DNA of 64,000 nucleotides from Chitinophagaceae bacterium. Lineage in GTDB: Bacteria; Bacteroidota; Bacteroidia; Chitinophagales; Chitinophagaceae. Below, one piece after another: positions 15,236 to 24,565 of this stretch. The notes below the pieces were generated by a model. It was not told the origin of the DNA and searched no databases. It saw only the letters and a program-made list of their open reading frames with translations. The DNA is taken from NCBI GenBank assembly GCA_947454155.1, contig CANGIT010000008.1, forward strand, positions 1 through 64,000, written 5' to 3'. Each line of letters begins with the position of its first letter. The first letter of the stretch is position 1. Made by a program: the position numbers and the translations under genes.

Positions 15236-17671
15236 ATGGCAAAAAAAGACAAAGCAAAACAATCTGCCTCATCCGAAGGCCTCTTAGAAGACAAAATTGA
15301 GAAAGTAACTTTCCGGCAATTATTGAAAGATGAAAGAACACACAAGATCATCGGCAGCATACTGATTTTCGTTGCGCTGATGCTATTTGTCTCTTTCACT
15401 TCTTATCTTTTTACATGGGATGAAGATCAGGACAAGGTGTTACAGGAAGGAAGTAAACTTTTTTGGGGCACAGATACGGAAGTCAGCAATTTATTAGGCA
15501 CATTGGGTGCTTTCACCTCACATGTATTTATCTACAGCGGTTTTGGTATCGCTTCATTTCTGATTTGTTCATTCTTTTTTGTTTTGGGCGTGAATTTGTT
15601 TTTCAGCAAAAAAGTTTTTTCTATACTGAGGAATGTCAGATACCTCATCATCGGTGTGCCTTTGATCAGCACGGCCGCTGCTGTTTTCATGGGTGCCAAC
15701 GCTTTCCCTTGGGGAGGCGCAGTGGGCAACATGTGTAAGGATTGGTTGTTTCATGTCACGGGTCCCATTGGCGCTTATGGTATTGTCATCATCGGCTTTT
15801 TGTCTTATGTCATCTGGAGATTCAATCCTGCTTTCGGTAAAATGTTGTCGGGTAAAAAGATAGATACAGCTGATGTTGCTTTGGATGAAGAAACGTTGAA
15901 AGATGAAGAAGAAACAAAGCCACTACCCAGGAAAAAGACCGAAAAGAAAAAAGAAGAAGAAGCTGTTTTGCTGATTGAAAAAAACAGGGAAGAAGAGGAC
16001 GATTTCATAGAAGCAGAACCTGAACCGGAGCTGGTGCCGGAGAAGAAAAGTCAGGAGGTGAAGCCCTTGGTGCCCATTGTAGACAATACCGGATTGGAAC
16101 TGGAAATCAAATCGGCAGATGAGCCCTTGAAGCCCGAAGAGAAAACTCCTGAATCGGTAAAGTCGAAGCCCTATGATCCCATTCTCGACTTGCGCGATTA
16201 TAAATTCCCCACGCTCGACCTGCTTGAAAATCATGGCAGCGAAAAGATTGTTCAGGATCCGCAAGAGCTGGAAAACAACAAGATCCAGATCATCAACACC
16301 CTTAAGAATTACGACATTTCCATACAAAAGATTTCGGCTACGGTGGGTCCCACGGTTACACTATACGAAATTATTCCTGCTGCGGGTGTTCGTATTTCCA
16401 GGATTAAAAATCTGGAAGATGATATCGCGCTGAGTTTGGCGGCTTTAGGTATCCGTATCATTGCTCCCATCCCTGGAAAAGGTACCATCGGCATTGAAGT
16501 GCCCAACGCCAAGAAAACGATTGTGAGCATGAAGACGCTCCTTTCCGCAGAAAAATTCACTAAAAACAATTTCTCTTTACCCATAGCCATCGGTAAGAAA
16601 ATCGATAACGAAAACTTCATCGTCGATCTGGCCAGCATGCCTCACTTATTGATGGCTGGTGCCACTGGTCAAGGTAAATCTGTAGGGTTGAATGCCATTC
16701 TTGTTTCACTGCTCTACAGCAAACATCCCTCACAATTGAAATTTGTGTTGGTCGATCCGAAGAAAGTGGAACTGAGCATTTACAAAACTATTGAGAAACA
16801 TTTTCTGGCCAAGTTGCCGGGTGAAGAAGATGCCATCATCACCGATACTAAAAAAGTGGTTCATACCTTGAATGCACTTTGTATTGAAATGGACAACCGT
16901 TACGATTTGCTCAAAGAAGCAGGTTGCCGCAATATCAGGGAATACAACGAAAAGTTCGCCAAGCGCGTGCTGAATCCCGAAAAAGGACATCAGTTCCTGC
17001 CTTTTATTGTATTGGTGGTGGATGAGTTTGCCGATCTGATTATGACGGCCGGTAAGGAAGTGGAGATGCCTATAGCTCGATTGGCGCAGCTCGCTCGTGC
17101 GGTGGGTATCCATCTGATTATCGCTACACAACGTCCTTCCGTCAACATCATCACTGGTACCATCAAAGCCAATTTCCCTGCTCGTATAGCCTTTAAGGTG
17201 AGTAGCAAGGTGGACAGTCGTACGATCCTCGATGCTGGTGGTGCTGATCAGCTGATTGGTAAAGGCGATATGTTGGTGAATTATAATGGTGAGGTGGTGC
17301 GTTTGCAATGCGCTTTCGTAGATACGCCTGAAGTGGACAAGATCGTTGGTTTCATATCGGAACAGCGCGGCTATCCGCAGGCGTTTCTGTTACCAGAATA
17401 TATAGATGAGAAAGATAATGAAGGAAGAGATTTTGATGTGAACGATAAGGATTCCTTGTTTGAAGATGCCGCACGATTGATTGTCAGCAGCCAAACCGGA
17501 AGCACATCTTTACTGCAACGCAGAATGAAACTTGGTTACAACAGAGCCGGACGTTTGATGGATCAGCTGGAAGCTGCTGGAGTAGTTGGCGCCAGCCAGG
17601 GCAGTAAGGTCAGAGATGTATTAATTAAAACAGACGCCGATTTGCAGGAGTTGTTGAATGGGATGGGGTAG
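15236..17671 (+). CDS. ftsK: DNA translocase FtsK/SpoIIIE
   Basis: Septal DNA pump needed for chromosome segregation at division; 811 residues. The N-terminal ~195 residues hold four membrane helices. An acidic, lysine/glutamate-rich linker (about 205-320) follows. The motor has a Walker A motif in GATGQGKSVG (about 474-483) and a Walker B region FIVLVVDEFADL. The last ~65 residues form the winged-helix gamma domain (ARLIVSSQTGSTSLLQRR, GRLMDQLEAAGVVG) that reads the orienting KOPS sequence in better-studied members. It is downstream of aroK and the DUF423 gene with its own putative promoter. Confidence 0.94.
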   Translation: MAKKDKAKQSASSEGLLEDKIEKVTFRQLLKDERTHKIIGSILIFVALMLFVSFTSYLFTWDEDQDKVLQEGSKLFWGTDTEVSNLLGTLGAFTSHVFIYSGFGIASFLICSFFFVLGVNLFFSKKVFSILRNVRYLIIGVPLISTAAAVFMGANAFPWGGAVGNMCKDWLFHVTGPIGAYGIVIIGFLSYVIWRFNPAFGKMLSGKKIDTADVALDEETLKDEEETKPLPRKKTEKKKEEEAVLLIEKNREEEDDFIEAEPEPELVPEKKSQEVKPLVPIVDNTGLELEIKSADEPLKPEEKTPESVKSKPYDPILDLRDYKFPTLDLLENHGSEKIVQDPQELENNKIQIINTLKNYDISIQKISATVGPTVTLYEIIPAAGVRISRIKNLEDDIALSLAALGIRIIAPIPGKGTIGIEVPNAKKTIVSMKTLLSAEKFTKNNFSLPIAIGKKIDNENFIVDLASMPHLLMAGATGQGKSVGLNAILVSLLYSKHPSQLKFVLVDPKKVELSIYKTIEKHFLAKLPGEEDAIITDTKKVVHTLNALCIEMDNRYDLLKEAGCRNIREYNEKFAKRVLNPEKGHQFLPFIVLVVDEFADLIMTAGKEVEMPIARLAQLARAVGIHLIIATQRPSVNIITGTIKANFPARIAFKVSSKVDSRTILDAGGADQLIGKGDMLVNYNGEVVRLQCAFVDTPEVDKIVGFISEQRGYPQAFLLPEYIDEKDNEGRDFDVNDKDSLFEDAARLIVSSQTGSTSLLQRRMKLGYNRAGRLMDQLEAAGVVGASQGSKVRDVLIKTDADLQELLNGMG

Positions 17672-17844
17672 AGGGGGAGGTGAAATGTAAAATATCGAAT
17701 GTAGAATGTAGAAGTAGGTATGTAAAATATAGAATGTAAAAGCAGGATTGCAAAAGATACCTTTTATGATTGATTAAAAACTGAATCTTTGTAATTCTAA
17801 TCAAAAATCAAGCATCACAAACCACAAATCACCCAACAATAATC
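17672..17844. repeat. Short direct repeats upstream of pth
   Basis: Two imperfect copies of a ~28-nt word (TGTAAAATATCGAATGTA and TGTAAAATATAGAATGTA) lie at about 17692-17755. A CA-rich tract (CATCACAAACCACAAATCAC) runs to the pth start. No gene and no convincing terminator hairpin for ftsK were seen. Confidence 0.6.
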
Positions 17845-18423
17845 TTGAACAAATTCCTCATAGTCGGATTGGGAAATATTGGTGAAGAGTATGCCAATAC
17901 ACGCCACAACATCGGTTTTGATGTGGTGAATGCTTTTGTGCAGAAACATGGAGGAACCTTTAAAGTAGACCGTCTGGCTTATATGGCAGAAGTGAAATGG
18001 AAAGGAAAAACTTTTGTGTGTATTTGTCCTACCACCTATATGAACCTCAGCGGAAGGGCCTTTAAATACTGGCAGGAAAAAGAAAAAGTAGCTGTAGAAA
18101 ATACTCTCACCATCGTAGATGACTTGGCCTTACCCCTTGATAAAATCAGGATAAGAAAATCGGGGACGCATGCCGGTCATAACGGATTGCGAGACATCCA
18201 AAATATTTTAGGCACCGATGAATACCCCAAACTTCGTTTTGGCATCGGCAACCAGTTTGCCAAAGGGATGCAGGTGGAATTTGTGTTGGGAAAATGGAAA
18301 AAAGAGGAGATTCCGGTGGTTCAGTTCAAGATAGACCGCTCGGTGGAGATCATCGAAAGTTTTGCCGGTATCGGAATCGACCGTACCATGACCAATTACA
18401 ACCATCTAAGTTTCAAACCATAA
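17845..18423 (+). CDS. pth: Peptidyl-tRNA hydrolase
   Basis: Recycles tRNAs from prematurely released peptidyl-tRNA. 192 residues. The N-terminus MNKFLIVGLGN, the catalytic His21 in NTRHNIGFD, the substrate Asn in TYMNLSG and the segment SGTHAGHNGLRDI are all in place. The only start that fits the family N-terminus is the TTG at 17845. Non-ATG initiation may keep synthesis low. The downstream spacer to the FAH-family gene is 85 nt. Confidence 0.93.
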   Translation: MNKFLIVGLGNIGEEYANTRHNIGFDVVNAFVQKHGGTFKVDRLAYMAEVKWKGKTFVCICPTTYMNLSGRAFKYWQEKEKVAVENTLTIVDDLALPLDKIRIRKSGTHAGHNGLRDIQNILGTDEYPKLRFGIGNQFAKGMQVEFVLGKWKKEEIPVVQFKIDRSVEIIESFAGIGIDRTMTNYNHLSFKP

Positions 18424-18508
18424 TAATAATTAAAAAGGTTGATTTTTTTTGGGTGGGATTCTTTATTTTCGTAGCCATTATAATCTCCAACCCCACCAAA
18501 ACCAACTG

Positions 18509-19120
18509 ATGAAGATAATTTGTATTGGAAGAAACTATGTGGACCATGCTAAAGAACTGGGAAATGACATCCCCGATGAACCGGTGATCTTCATGAAGCC
18601 TAAAAGCGCACTCATACAACCTCACACACCTTTTTATTATCCCGAGTTTACCAATGAATTACATTATGAATGCGAACTGGTGCTGAGAATCAGTAAAAAC
18701 GGAAAATACATCCAGGAAAAACACGCTTCCAATTATTACAATGCCATCACGGTAGGTATCGATTTCACGGCACGAGATATTCAACAAGATTTAAAACAAA
18801 AAGGACTTCCCTGGGAAAAGGCCAAAGCTTTTGACAATTCTGCTGCAGTAGGAAAATTTGTAGACATCGCCCCCGGCTTCGATAAAAAGAACGTCAACTT
18901 CAACTTTTTAAAAAACGGCGAAGAAGTACAGCGCGGAAATTCCGGACAAATGCTGTTCAGTTTCGATAAGTTGATTGCCAATATTTCCAATTATTTTTCT
19001 ATCAACATCGGCGATTTGATATTCACCGGTACGCCCGCCGGAGTGGGAGAATGCGTGGTGGGTGACGAACTGGAAGCTTTTCTGGAAGGCCAGAGTTTAT
19101 TGAAGTTGGAAGTGAAGTAA
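18509..19120 (+). CDS. Fumarylacetoacetate hydrolase family protein
   Basis: 203 residues with the FAH/MhpD-type fold. The N-terminus MKIICIGRNYVDHAKELGND and the metal-binding acidic residues in YECELVLRIS and GIDFTARDIQ are visible, as is the FTGTPAGVGE signature near the C-terminus. Relatives act as acylpyruvate hydrolases, oxaloacetate decarboxylases or 2-hydroxymuconate-pathway decarboxylases/hydratases. A role in handling 4-oxalocrotonate from tryptophan is possible but not supported by close linkage. The ATG at 18509 was chosen over the longer open frame. Confidence 0.85.
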   Translation: MKIICIGRNYVDHAKELGNDIPDEPVIFMKPKSALIQPHTPFYYPEFTNELHYECELVLRISKNGKYIQEKHASNYYNAITVGIDFTARDIQQDLKQKGLPWEKAKAFDNSAAVGKFVDIAPGFDKKNVNFNFLKNGEEVQRGNSGQMLFSFDKLIANISNYFSINIGDLIFTGTPAGVGECVVGDELEAFLEGQSLLKLEVK

Positions 19121-19258
19121 TTTGGTAATTTGAAAATCTGTTGATTGGGTGATGTAAAGCGTTCTAATAAGCTTTGTGTTCAAGAGTTGATTGAACATCC
19201 TGAACCTTATAATCCCGCAAACTTGTAAACCTGTAAACCAGCGTTTACTTTCTTCGCT

Positions 19259-19639
19259 CTAATTCCTGTAAAACTCTGCCAGTGCTCCAAAATAATTTTC
19301 GCTCCATCCTGCGGTGATGTTTTCATAATCCTCCTCCGGAATATTGCTGTGACGCAGTTCTACAGAAGTTTTGTTTTTGTCGGCATGAAGGATGATGGTG
19401 ACGATGGAGGCTTCTTCCTGCTCACCGAAATACCATTCCTGTACAATTTTTTTATGAGGGATGAAATTGACGTTCAGACCGCAGATGCTGTCGCTAAAAA
19501 GTGAAAACTCAGTTCCTTCCACCGGCTCCATAATAGCAGGCTCGCCCGACCATAACTGAATGGTGGCGGCATTGGTGAGTGCGTTGTACAAAGTTTCGGG
19601 GTCGGCGTCGATGGTGTAATATTTTTTAAAGTCTTTCAT
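19259..19639 (-). CDS. SRPBCC (START/Bet v1-like) domain protein
   Basis: 126 residues forming one AHSA1-like hot-dog/helix-grip domain: YTIDADPETLYNALTN at the N-terminus, LWSGEPAIMEP, and IVTIILHADKNKTSVELRHSNIP followed by the C-terminal helix GWSENYFGALAEFY. These proteins bind hydrophobic ligands or interact with Hsp90-type chaperones, but no ligand can be predicted. The gene is monocistronic, between two plus-strand genes. Confidence 0.8.
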   Translation of the reverse strand: MKDFKKYYTIDADPETLYNALTNAATIQLWSGEPAIMEPVEGTEFSLFSDSICGLNVNFIPHKKIVQEWYFGEQEEASIVTIILHADKNKTSVELRHSNIPEEDYENITAGWSENYFGALAEFYRN

Positions 19640-19760
19640 GATGATTTGAATGATGTTTTAATTTTCAATGCTGAAAACTGATGGCGCAAAGCTATTTAAA
19701 CTGACTCGAAAGCAAATCAATTCTTTTGTCTTTCAAGATTAACAACAAGAGAAAAGGTAA

Positions 19761-19928
19761 AATTGTAAATTTGATGATCCTGAATTTTTCACAGCGACTC
19801 AATATATACAATTCAGTAATGCCGAATATTCAATCCATGAAATAGCTATAAGAGTTGGCTCATGCCAAACGAAAATGAAAATAAAAGCTATAACATGTGG
19901 ACAAAATAAAATAATAACATACACATGA
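19761..19928 (+). pseudogene. Possible remnant of an AraC-type HTH coding sequence
   Basis: One frame is open for 55 codons without a start codon. It encodes YIQFSNAEYSIHEIAIRVGS, which resembles the first helix-turn-helix of AraC-family regulators (typical pattern YSIxEIAxxVGF). The expected second helix (SYFSRxFK) is absent, and the frame dies after a lysine-rich tail. If real, it is a decayed fragment. The match is only ~15 residues long and may be chance. Confidence 0.25.
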
Positions 19929-20590
19929 AATCAATTTTCATCTCCCTGCTTGGCTGCTTATTGTTTTCAACATATGCTCAAGCACAATATCAATCTTACA
20001 AATTAGGGGTGCGTGGTGATACCATCAATATTGTAAACAAAGACGGACAAAAGATAGGCCGATGGGTGGAAGAGGTGCCTGAAAGAAGAGGTGAGCCCGG
20101 TTATACCGAAGAAGGTTTTTATAAAAAAGGATTGAAAGACAGCATCTGGCGACGTTATACATCACAGGGCGACTTACTGGCCTTTGAAAGGTACATCAGC
20201 GGCGGAAAAACCGGCATTCAAACATACTATACATTTCTGGGTGACCTTGAACATGAAGAAAGCTGGAAAGGTTACGACCCCGACCATCCCTACGACACCA
20301 TTCCTATTTACGGAACCGGAAGCGGTGAAGTTGTTGATTATAAAATTGTGAAGGCCGAACCATACAGTGTAAAAGACGGTGAGTGGCGTTACTATGAAGA
20401 AGGAACCGGCAGATTGATCAGAAAAGAGCAATGGAGCAACAACAATCTCGTAGACCCTAATGCGCCTAAAAAAAATCTGGCCAAAACACCCTATGTTAAA
20501 CCCGAAAAAATCGATAAGCCTGCCGAAATGCAAGAGTGGGACCGCAAACACCGCGGCAAGAAATACGTGGACGGTAAAACAGGATTGTAG
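19925..20590 (+). CDS. Exported MORN-like repeat protein of unknown function
   Basis: 221 residues with a signal peptide (about 1-20, cleavage near AQAQ). The mature part has repeated aromatic/Gly-rich units of the kind seen in MORN/YwqK-like proteins (EGFYKKGLKDSIWRRY, FERYISGGKTGIQTYY, KDGEWRYYEEGTGRLIRKEQW). These usually form elongated beta-hairpin arrays. The C-terminal 50 residues are basic and polar. Function is unknown. The three-times-repeated block at 20.6-20.9 kb follows directly. Confidence 0.7.
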   Translation: MKSIFISLLGCLLFSTYAQAQYQSYKLGVRGDTINIVNKDGQKIGRWVEEVPERRGEPGYTEEGFYKKGLKDSIWRRYTSQGDLLAFERYISGGKTGIQTYYTFLGDLEHEESWKGYDPDHPYDTIPIYGTGSGEVVDYKIVKAEPYSVKDGEWRYYEEGTGRLIRKEQWSNNNLVDPNAPKKNLAKTPYVKPEKIDKPAEMQEWDRKHRGKKYVDGKTGL

Positions 20591-20640
20591 ATATTAAGTA
20601 TTTAGTGAGACGGATAGAACAATATAACCCAATGAAATGG

Positions 20641-20892
20641 GTGGTTCGATCATTATTTATCCGCCTTATACCATTTAAATGGTGGAAGGAAAAATTTTTG
20701 CTGAAAACCTCACTCTTTTCCGTTGTAATAACCGCAACGTCCTATCAGTGGTTAGATCATTAGTCATCCACCTTGCACCATTTAAATGGTGGAATTTTAG
20801 ATTTTGGTTGAAAACCTCATTTTATGCTGTTGTTATCACCGCTACCTTCTGATAGTAATACGCATAATTACTCCTCGCACCATTTAAATGGT
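20641..20892. repeat. ~105-bp imperfect tandem repeats, each with the palindrome ACCATTTAAATGGT
   Basis: Two full units (about 20641-20747 and 20748-20849) and a partial third share GTGGTT.GATCATTA, the palindrome ACCATTTAAATGGT (20670-20683, 20777-20790, 20879-20892; periods 107 and 102), TTGAAAACCTCA and ACCGC. After the third palindrome comes a degenerate half copy (AAACCATTTAGATCC). No open frame spans the block. It occupies most of the 392-nt convergent gap between the MORN-like protein and the M1 peptidase. It may be a REP-like or terminator-associated repeat; no REP-associated transposase gene is nearby. Confidence 0.85.
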
Positions 20893-20982
20893 TTAAACCA
20901 TTTAGATCCATTATTTAAACAATGTATCTGTTATACACCTAACAATAACTCTCCAGATAAATGTCGAAGCCTGAAATAAAAA

Positions 20983-23364
20983 TCACTTCATTTCCCTTTG
21001 CATAGGGTTGCTGCCACCAGTATTGTTTCTTCTGTTTCTGCCTTGCTCTGATTTATTGAGGAAAAGCTTGAATTTACCTGGTTCTGTATTAGCCACCGGC
21101 CATGTATTGTTTTTCTCGTCGATATCCGCGGTTTCTCTGTAAGGGTCTAATTTTATGGAAACCACTTCTTTCGTTTTCAAAAATGTTTTAACCACTTTGT
21201 TTTCATTTTTTCTCCACACGTTCACGCCTACACGATTCACCTCCTTAGTACCGTCTTTGAATGTAAATTCTATGATGAGCGGCATCACAAGCCCACCTTT
21301 GTTGCTGAAAGTCAGTTCATATAATCTGGTGTCTCCGGCAATCTGCTGTATCTGTTCTGCGTTGTATTCGCTGGAAGTGCTGGCAGGCACTGTGATGGAA
21401 TAAGAAGCAGTATCAACGTTAACCAGGCCGCGGTCGTATTTCCAGTAAAAATCGCGCAAACTCGTATCTGCATCCACAGCAAACACGATGTTCTTGTCTT
21501 CGCGGTTTCTGATTTTTGAAATATCGTCATAACTGTTCAGCATGGGTTTGCTTACTTTCTGTGTGACTGTTTTCTCTTCAGTGGTTTTGGCTTCCTGAGC
21601 TTCAGGATTGACTACCGACCATTTTACTGTATCCAGTGAAATGTCTACAGGGTCAGTGTTGTAGAACCAGCCTCTCCAGAACCAGTCGAGGTCTTCGGCG
21701 CTCGCATCTTCCATGGTTCTGAAAAAGTCGGCAGGCGTGGGATGTTTGAAAGCCCATCTTCTGCAATATTCACGAAAAGCATAGTCGAAATTTTCTCTGC
21801 CCATGATGGATTCCCTGAGGATATTCAATCCGGTGGCGGGTTTGGAGTAGGCGTTAGGGCCAAACTGTGCGATATTCTCGCTGTTGGTCATGATAGGTTC
21901 CAGCTGGTCTTTTGGAAGTTTCATGTAATCGGTGATCTTGTAAGCGGGGCCTTTGCTTACAGGATATTTATTGTCCCAGAGCTCTTCGGTAAGATATTCC
22001 ACGAAAGAATTAAGGCCTTCATCCATCCAGGTCCATTGTCTTTCATCGCTGTTGATGATCATCGGGAAAAAGTTGTGTCCTACCTCATGAATCACCACGC
22101 CCAGCATGCCATTCTTGGTGCCTTCGCTGTAAGTACCGTCTTTTTCGCAGCGCCCGAAGTTGAAGCAAATCATCGGGTATTCCATGCCGTTAGAGGCTTC
22201 GATGCTCTGAGCCACAGGATAAGGATAGGGTATGGTGAAATGTGAATAGGTTTTGATGGTGTGGGCCACGGCCTTGGTGCTGAATTTGCGATACAACGGG
22301 TAAGCTTCTTTGCCATAGGCACTCATGCACATCACTTTCTTGCCTTCAACTTTAACAGGCATGGCATCCCAAACGAATTTACGGCTGCTGCCCCAGGCAA
22401 AGTCACGCACGTTTTCCGCTTTGAATATCCAGGTGTTCTTTTTGGTGCTTTTTTGTTTTTCCCGCGCAGTGGCTTCAGCCAGGGTCACTACTTCGGTCAC
22501 GTCTTTGGCTGTTTGTGCAGACTGCCATCTTTTGAATTGGTCGGCACTGAGTACCTGCTGGTAGTTTTGTCCTTGTCCGGTGGCCATTATCACATGGTCG
22601 GCCGGAACGGTCATGGCTACCTGAAAATTACCAAACACCAGGGCGAATTCTCCGGAGCCCACAAATTGATGGTTTTGCCATCCCTGAAAATCACTGTATA
22701 CACAAAGGCGAGGATACCATTGGGTCATGGTGAAAATGCAATTGTCTTCTTCGGGAAAATATTCGTAGCCGCCTCTGCCGCCAAATTTCATTCTGTCGGC
22801 GATGAAATAATTCCAGGCCACATTGAAAGTTATTTTTTCTCCATGTTTTAAAGGCACAGGCAAATCCACACGCATCATGGTTTTGTTGATGGTGTAGCTT
22901 AATGGTTTGCCGGTAATATCGGTAACGGCTACAATGTTACTGCCATATTCTTTGTCAGTTTTGCCTTGCATGCGGTTGATGTCCGATTCGCTCATTTGCA
23001 AGGGGAGTGAATTGCTGTTTTCGTAACCCGAATTGTTTTTCTTGCTGTGTTCGTTTTCATCCAGTTGCATCCAGATATAGGTGAGCACATCGGGTGAGTT
23101 ATTGAAATAGGTGACGGTTTCCTTTCCAGTCAATTTTCTACTGATTTCATCAAGCTCACAGCTGATGTTGTAATCGCAGCGTTGTTGCCAGTAATCAGAA
23201 CCGGGTGCGCCACTGGCGGTGCGGTAACTGTTGGGGGTAGGCAAAATGGTGCCGAGTTGCTCAAAACGGTTGCCATGGTTACTGCCAGGATTGTTGCGGA
23301 TGTCTTGAGCCTGAAGCTGCCACAAAATCAAAGTGATCAGCGAAAGGAGAAATATTTTTTTCAT
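20983..23364 (-). CDS. M1 family metallopeptidase (large, exported)
   Basis: 793 residues with a signal peptide (MKKIFLLSLITLILWQLQAQ). The zinc motif is HEVGHNFFP, the exopeptidase motif is GMEYPM, and the third zinc ligand Glu lies in MDEGLNSFVEYL. The C-terminal 250 residues hold a beta-sandwich and a basic tail (RRNNTGGSNPMQREMK), not a T9SS domain, so the protein is probably periplasmic or outer-membrane bound. It follows the HupE-like gene on the same strand by 48 nt, suggesting one transcript. The HupE/DUF6702/M1 neighbourhood recurs in Bacteroidota from what I recall, but no joint function is established. Confidence 0.88.
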   Translation of the reverse strand: MKKIFLLSLITLILWQLQAQDIRNNPGSNHGNRFEQLGTILPTPNSYRTASGAPGSDYWQQRCDYNISCELDEISRKLTGKETVTYFNNSPDVLTYIWMQLDENEHSKKNNSGYENSNSLPLQMSESDINRMQGKTDKEYGSNIVAVTDITGKPLSYTINKTMMRVDLPVPLKHGEKITFNVAWNYFIADRMKFGGRGGYEYFPEEDNCIFTMTQWYPRLCVYSDFQGWQNHQFVGSGEFALVFGNFQVAMTVPADHVIMATGQGQNYQQVLSADQFKRWQSAQTAKDVTEVVTLAEATAREKQKSTKKNTWIFKAENVRDFAWGSSRKFVWDAMPVKVEGKKVMCMSAYGKEAYPLYRKFSTKAVAHTIKTYSHFTIPYPYPVAQSIEASNGMEYPMICFNFGRCEKDGTYSEGTKNGMLGVVIHEVGHNFFPMIINSDERQWTWMDEGLNSFVEYLTEELWDNKYPVSKGPAYKITDYMKLPKDQLEPIMTNSENIAQFGPNAYSKPATGLNILRESIMGRENFDYAFREYCRRWAFKHPTPADFFRTMEDASAEDLDWFWRGWFYNTDPVDISLDTVKWSVVNPEAQEAKTTEEKTVTQKVSKPMLNSYDDISKIRNREDKNIVFAVDADTSLRDFYWKYDRGLVNVDTASYSITVPASTSSEYNAEQIQQIAGDTRLYELTFSNKGGLVMPLIIEFTFKDGTKEVNRVGVNVWRKNENKVVKTFLKTKEVVSIKLDPYRETADIDEKNNTWPVANTEPGKFKLFLNKSEQGRNRRNNTGGSNPMQREMK

Positions 23365-23412
23365 GATGATGGGAATGAGGACGTAAAAGTATTGAAAAGC
23401 AATGGAAATTGA

Positions 23413-23991
23413 TCAAAAGGGCCGACGTTGCAAGCACATGATGAGGGCGCCTATGCCGGTGATGACAGATAGCAGAATTGTCCAGTAATTTTGCTTGATT
23501 TTTAGCAGGCGTAGTAAAAGATAATCTCGAAAGATAAGTGAAAGCACCACCACAATTTGGGCGACTTCTATACCTACGTTGAAACTCAGCAAGGGAACGG
23601 CAAGGGAACCTTCGTCAGCCATCATGAAACGGATGGCGCTGGCGAATCCCATGCCATGGATTAACCCGAAGATCAGGGCCATCAGATAATTGAGTTCGAA
23701 TTTTTGATCACCGGGTTCTTTTTTTATGATATTGTAGATGGATGTCAACACGATGGTAAAAGGTATTAAAAACTCAACCCATCTGGCATTGAAGTGGATG
23801 ATATTACTGAGGCTCAGTGCCAACGTGAGTGAATGGCCAATTGTAAATGCGGTAATCAAAATCAGCACCTGTTTCCATTGCCGGTATGCATACAATGCCA
23901 TCAGGGCCTGTAGAAACAAAAGGTGGTCCAATGCTTCCAGGCTCATGATATGGCCCCAGCCCAACTGAAAAAATAGGGAGATATCTTCCAC
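23413..23991 (-). CDS. HupE/UreJ-like membrane protein
   Basis: 192 residues with about six hydrophobic segments. The HupE/UreJ_2 features are present: HIMSLEALDHLLFL near the N-terminus, AFTIGHSLTLALS, and FGLIHGMGFASAI. Conserved His and Asp residues inside the helices suggest metal or small-solute passage; some family members carry nickel or cobalt. It is upstream of and probably cotranscribed with the M1 peptidase gene. It diverges from the DUF6702-like gene across only 40 nt. Confidence 0.82.
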   Translation of the reverse strand: MEDISLFFQLGWGHIMSLEALDHLLFLQALMALYAYRQWKQVLILITAFTIGHSLTLALSLSNIIHFNARWVEFLIPFTIVLTSIYNIIKKEPGDQKFELNYLMALIFGLIHGMGFASAIRFMMADEGSLAVPLLSFNVGIEVAQIVVVLSLIFRDYLLLRLLKIKQNYWTILLSVITGIGALIMCLQRRPF

Positions 23992-24031
23992 GCCGATTCT
24001 TTTGCTGAAAGCTAATGATTATTTTTGGATC

Positions 24032-24565
24032 ATGCATTTTTCGAAAAACTTCAAAAAGGCTAAAGCCTCATTTCAATTCCTTGTTGTTAGTCTGTTGCTG
24101 GTCTTGCTATTCAGCGGCTCCACCTTGCATCCTATTTTTGTGAGTGTTACAGAAATTGAACACAATGCCAAGGAAGCGAGGTTGGAGATCAGTTGCCGGA
24201 TTTTTACCAATGATTTTGAAACATCACTTAGTCAATCCAGACGCCTGAAGCTTGATATTTTACATCCTGCTGATAAGGCCGCCGTTGATCAACTGATTCA
24301 GCAATACCTGATCCGCCATCTGGTGATAGCGGTGAATGGCAAGCTTATCAACCCGGAATATTTGGGCTATGAGCAAGATGAGGAAGCCATCCGAATTTAT
24401 TTGATGGCCAAAGGAATGCCGGTGGTAAAATCAATAAAATTGAAGGATGATATTCTTTATGAATACAGCAAATCACAAATGAGCATCATTCATGTAACGG
24501 TGAATGGTGAACGAAAAAGCACAAGACTCAATAACCCCGATGATGAGGCGGTATTCAATTACTGA
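24032..24565 (+). CDS. DUF6702-like exported/anchored protein
   Basis: 177 residues. A hydrophobic N-terminal stretch (SFQFLVVSLLLVLLFSGS) serves as signal or anchor. HPIFVSVTEIEHNAKEARLEISCRIF begins a beta-rich domain characteristic of a Bacteroidota family (DUF6702) found beside HupE-like genes. The start at ATG 24032 is preferred over an upstream TTG at 24002. The last 7 nt overlap the 3' end of the convergent CorC-like gene. Function is unknown; it may assist the membrane protein or peptidase next door. Confidence 0.7.
   Translation: MHFSKNFKKAKASFQFLVVSLLLVLLFSGSTLHPIFVSVTEIEHNAKEARLEISCRIFTNDFETSLSQSRRLKLDILHPADKAAVDQLIQQYLIRHLVIAVNGKLINPEYLGYEQDEEAIRIYLMAKGMPVVKSIKLKDDILYEYSKSQMSIIHVTVNGERKSTRLNNPDDEAVFNY

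Noticed and set aside
20641-20892. CRISPR array or integron attC sites
   Set aside because: Only three palindromes, ~105-nt diverged units rather than repeat plus unique spacer, and no cas or intI gene.
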